Source of the DNA: Janthinobacterium sp051380875
GTDB taxonomy: Bacteria > Pseudomonadota > Gammaproteobacteria > Burkholderiales > Burkholderiaceae_D
DNA length: 64,000 nucleotides
Assembly (NCBI RefSeq): GCF_051380875.1
Contig: NZ_JBNYXW010000017.1
Coordinates: 84,306 to 148,305, forward strand
Direction of reading: 5' to 3'
The notes under the pieces were generated by a model, which did not search any database, was not told the origin of the DNA, and saw nothing but the letters and a program-made list of their open reading frames with translations. Positions 62,634 to 64,000 of the stretch are shown here, piece after piece. A program made the position numbers and the translations under genes. Every line of letters starts with the position of its first letter. Position 1 is the stretch's first letter.

Positions 62634-62966
62634 ATGAAAAAAGTATTCGCTACCCTGATCGCCGGCCTGTTCGCTACCGCAGCTTTTGCCCAGACCCCTG
62701 CCACCCCGGCAGCCACGGCACCCGCCAAGGCGGAAGCGGCCCATACGAAAGCCGTTGCCAAGGCGGACGCCAAGGAAACCAAGGCCGTCGTGAAGGCCGA
62801 TGCGAAAGAAGCGGTCGCCTCCGACGACGCAAAAGCCGATGTGGCCAGTGCCAAGGCGGATGCCAAAGCGACCAAGGCCAAGGCGCACCACAAGGCCAAT
62901 AAATCCAAAATGAAAGCAGATGCAGCCAAAGCAGACGCAGCGATTGCCGCTGCACCAGCAAAGTAA
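62634..62966 (+). CDS. Exported Ala/Lys/His-rich small protein, paralogue 3
   Basis: 110 residues from the ATG at 62634. The first 22 residues match paralogue 2 exactly, and the tail has KAHHKANKSKMKADAAK. It follows paralogue 2 closely, consistent with a recent tandem duplication. Its terminator is interrupted at about 63003 by an insertion sequence. Confidence 0.8.
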   Translation: MKKVFATLIAGLFATAAFAQTPATPAATAPAKAEAAHTKAVAKADAKETKAVVKADAKEAVASDDAKADVASAKADAKATKAKAHHKANKSKMKADAAKADAAIAAAPAK

Positions 62967-62987
62967 GCGCTGGCGCTTCCAGCAAAA

Positions 62988-63003
62988 AGACAGCTTCGGC
63001 TGT
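62988..63003 (+). terminator. Truncated terminator at the IS junction
   Basis: AGACAGC-TTCG-GCTGT is identical to the terminator of paralogue 1 up to its final CT and T-run, which are missing. The sequence then changes to AATGCCGTTCAG, so the stem lost its last two pairs and its T-run. Confidence 0.75.
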
Positions 63004-64000
63004 AATGCCGTTCAGTTAAGACTGGACGGCATTTTTATTTTGAGCTTGTAAACGCCCATGTCAGATGTTAACCTGCGTGGCGATGCTTGATGACCCTCTC
63101 CATTTCCTGGCAAACCACCTCGAAGCGCCTGACTGGCGTCGTCTGGGAGAGCATTTGCCGGTCGAATGGATTGAACAGGCCGTGCAGCGCACCGACGCAA
63201 CAAGCATCCGCCATCGGCGCTTGCCTGCCGAGCAAGTCGTCTGGCTGATGGTGGCGCTGGCGCTCTATCGTCATAAGTCCATCAGTGAAGTGCTTGATGA
63301 TCTCGGCTTGGCGCTTCCGGATTCGCAAACCCCCTTCATCAGCAAGAGTGCTGCGGCGCAGGCACGCCAACGCCTCGGCTCAGACCCTTTGAAATGGTTA
63401 TTTGATCATTCAGCACAGCATTGGAGCAATCAGGATCGCCGCGCTTATGTATTCAAAGGGCTGGTGCTGTTTGCAATGGACGGAACCACCTTGCGGACCC
63501 ATGACAATGTAGAGACTCGTGAACACTTCGGGGCACAAAATTATTCCAGCGGTGCCATCGCGAGTTATCCCCAAGTGCGTGGGGTGACGCTCACTGCATT
63601 GTCCACACATATTGTTCATAGCGCTGCATTTGGCCCTTACGGCACGAATGAAATGCTGTATGCCAAACAGTTGATCGACGCGGTGCCCAACGATTCGCTC
63701 ACCGCCTTTGATCGAGGCTTCCTCTCTGCTGAAATTCTGTGCGCGCTGACCCGTGGCGGCAGCGAACGCCACTTTATCATTCCCGCTAAATCGAATACCC
63801 GCTGGGAAGTAATCGAGGGAGATGAGAATGGCGACGACTTCACGGTGCGCATGCGCGTGTCGCCGCAGGCGCGTGCCAAGTGTGCTCAGTTGCCGGAGTT
63901 TTGGGAGGCGCGTGCCATCACCGTCACCGATCAGTTGGGACGCGAACGTGTTCTACTGACTTCGCTACGCGATCGACGCCGCTACAAAATGCTCGATATT
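63004..64000 (+). mobile_element. IS4-like insertion sequence, left part
   Basis: The left boundary is inferred where the paralogue-3 terminator breaks off (about 63003-63004). The first bases, AATGCCGTTCAGTTAAG, look like an IS4-type terminal repeat; with CTGGACGGCAT downstream they form an internal hairpin. The encoded transposase runs off the right edge, so the right end and target duplication cannot be seen. GC content is lower than that of the surrounding chromosome. Confidence 0.75.
63065..64000 (+). CDS. IS4-family transposase, 3' end outside the window
   Basis: 312 residues visible from the ATG at 63065 (an in-frame stop precedes it at 63041); the frame stays open to the edge. The N-terminal region LHFLANHLEAPDWRRLGEHLP is the IS4-type helical domain. 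First catalytic Asp139 in FAMDGTTLRTHD; second Asp216 in TAFDRGFLSAEIL. The third acid (YREK region) lies beyond the window. Whether the copy is intact cannot be judged. Confidence 0.9.
   Translation, partial: MLTCVAMLDDPLHFLANHLEAPDWRRLGEHLPVEWIEQAVQRTDATSIRHRRLPAEQVVWLMVALALYRHKSISEVLDDLGLALPDSQTPFISKSAAAQARQRLGSDPLKWLFDHSAQHWSNQDRRAYVFKGLVLFAMDGTTLRTHDNVETREHFGAQNYSSGAIASYPQVRGVTLTALSTHIVHSAAFGPYGTNEMLYAKQLIDAVPNDSLTAFDRGFLSAEILCALTRGGSERHFIIPAKSNTRWEVIEGDENGDDFTVRMRVSPQARAKCAQLPEFWEARAITVTDQLGRERVLLTSLRDRRRYKMLDI

Overview
The window is high-GC chromosomal DNA of a betaproteobacterium, most likely Oxalobacteraceae (Janthinobacterium/Massilia/Duganella-like). The gene order thrS-infC-rpmI-rplT-pheS-pheT-ihfA-merR, the NarL-type two-component pair, the full ureDABCEFGJ operon, the Ku/LigD repair pair and the many GGDEF-EAL proteins all fit that group. 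No rRNA, CRISPR array or prophage was seen. The right edge runs into an IS4-like insertion sequence.

Layout. 0-8 kb: a zinc-ribbon/SPFH-like coiled-coil protein, two small exported proteins, a ZntB-type CorA transporter, Rnk, and a GGDEF-EAL protein. 8-15.3 kb: prfC, a chemoreceptor, a Crp/Fnr-like regulator behind a possible translated leader, and a NarL/NarX-like two-component pair. 15.4-24 kb: the classical translation operon on the minus strand (infC starting with ATA), preceded by two identical tRNA-Val genes. 24-31.7 kb: a hypothetical protein, an acyltransferase, an AstE/ASPA-like hydrolase, two SMR exporters of which the first (sugE/gdx) sits behind a clear guanidine-II riboswitch, a urea transporter, a DUF1304 protein, an ArsR regulator with an old yellow enzyme, and a PlsC-like acyltransferase. 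31.7-37.5 kb: a complete nickel urease operon with a near-consensus sigma-54 promoter and an NtrC-like site upstream. 37.5-42.1 kb: a response regulator-PAS-GGDEF-EAL protein and a PAS histidine kinase. 42.4-52.6 kb: a partial type VI secretion locus (tssK divergent from tssF-tssG-PAAR-vgrG) with a Tle4-type lipase and a Tli4-type immunity protein. 52.7-55.5 kb: a SulP transporter overlapping an Imm1-like immunity gene, and a TetR regulator. 55.6-61.5 kb: an SDR, Ku, a thioredoxin-reductase-like flavoprotein with an Rrf2 regulator, and LigD. 61.6-64 kb: three tandem paralogues of a small exported Ala/Lys/His-rich protein, the last of which has its terminator cut by the IS4-like element.

How the parts work together. 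A nitrogen-waste theme links the guanidine-responsive exporter, the neighbouring urea transporter and the urease operon whose promoter looks NtrC/sigma-54 controlled. The T6SS block is a self-contained delivery cassette (baseplate parts, PAAR tip, VgrG with a C-terminal adaptor-like domain, lipase, immunity), but no sheath, tube, membrane-complex or ClpV gene is in view, so it must rely on genes elsewhere. Ku and LigD form a non-homologous end-joining pair. Start codons were chosen mainly from ribosome-binding sites and family alignments recalled from knowledge; no database search was run.
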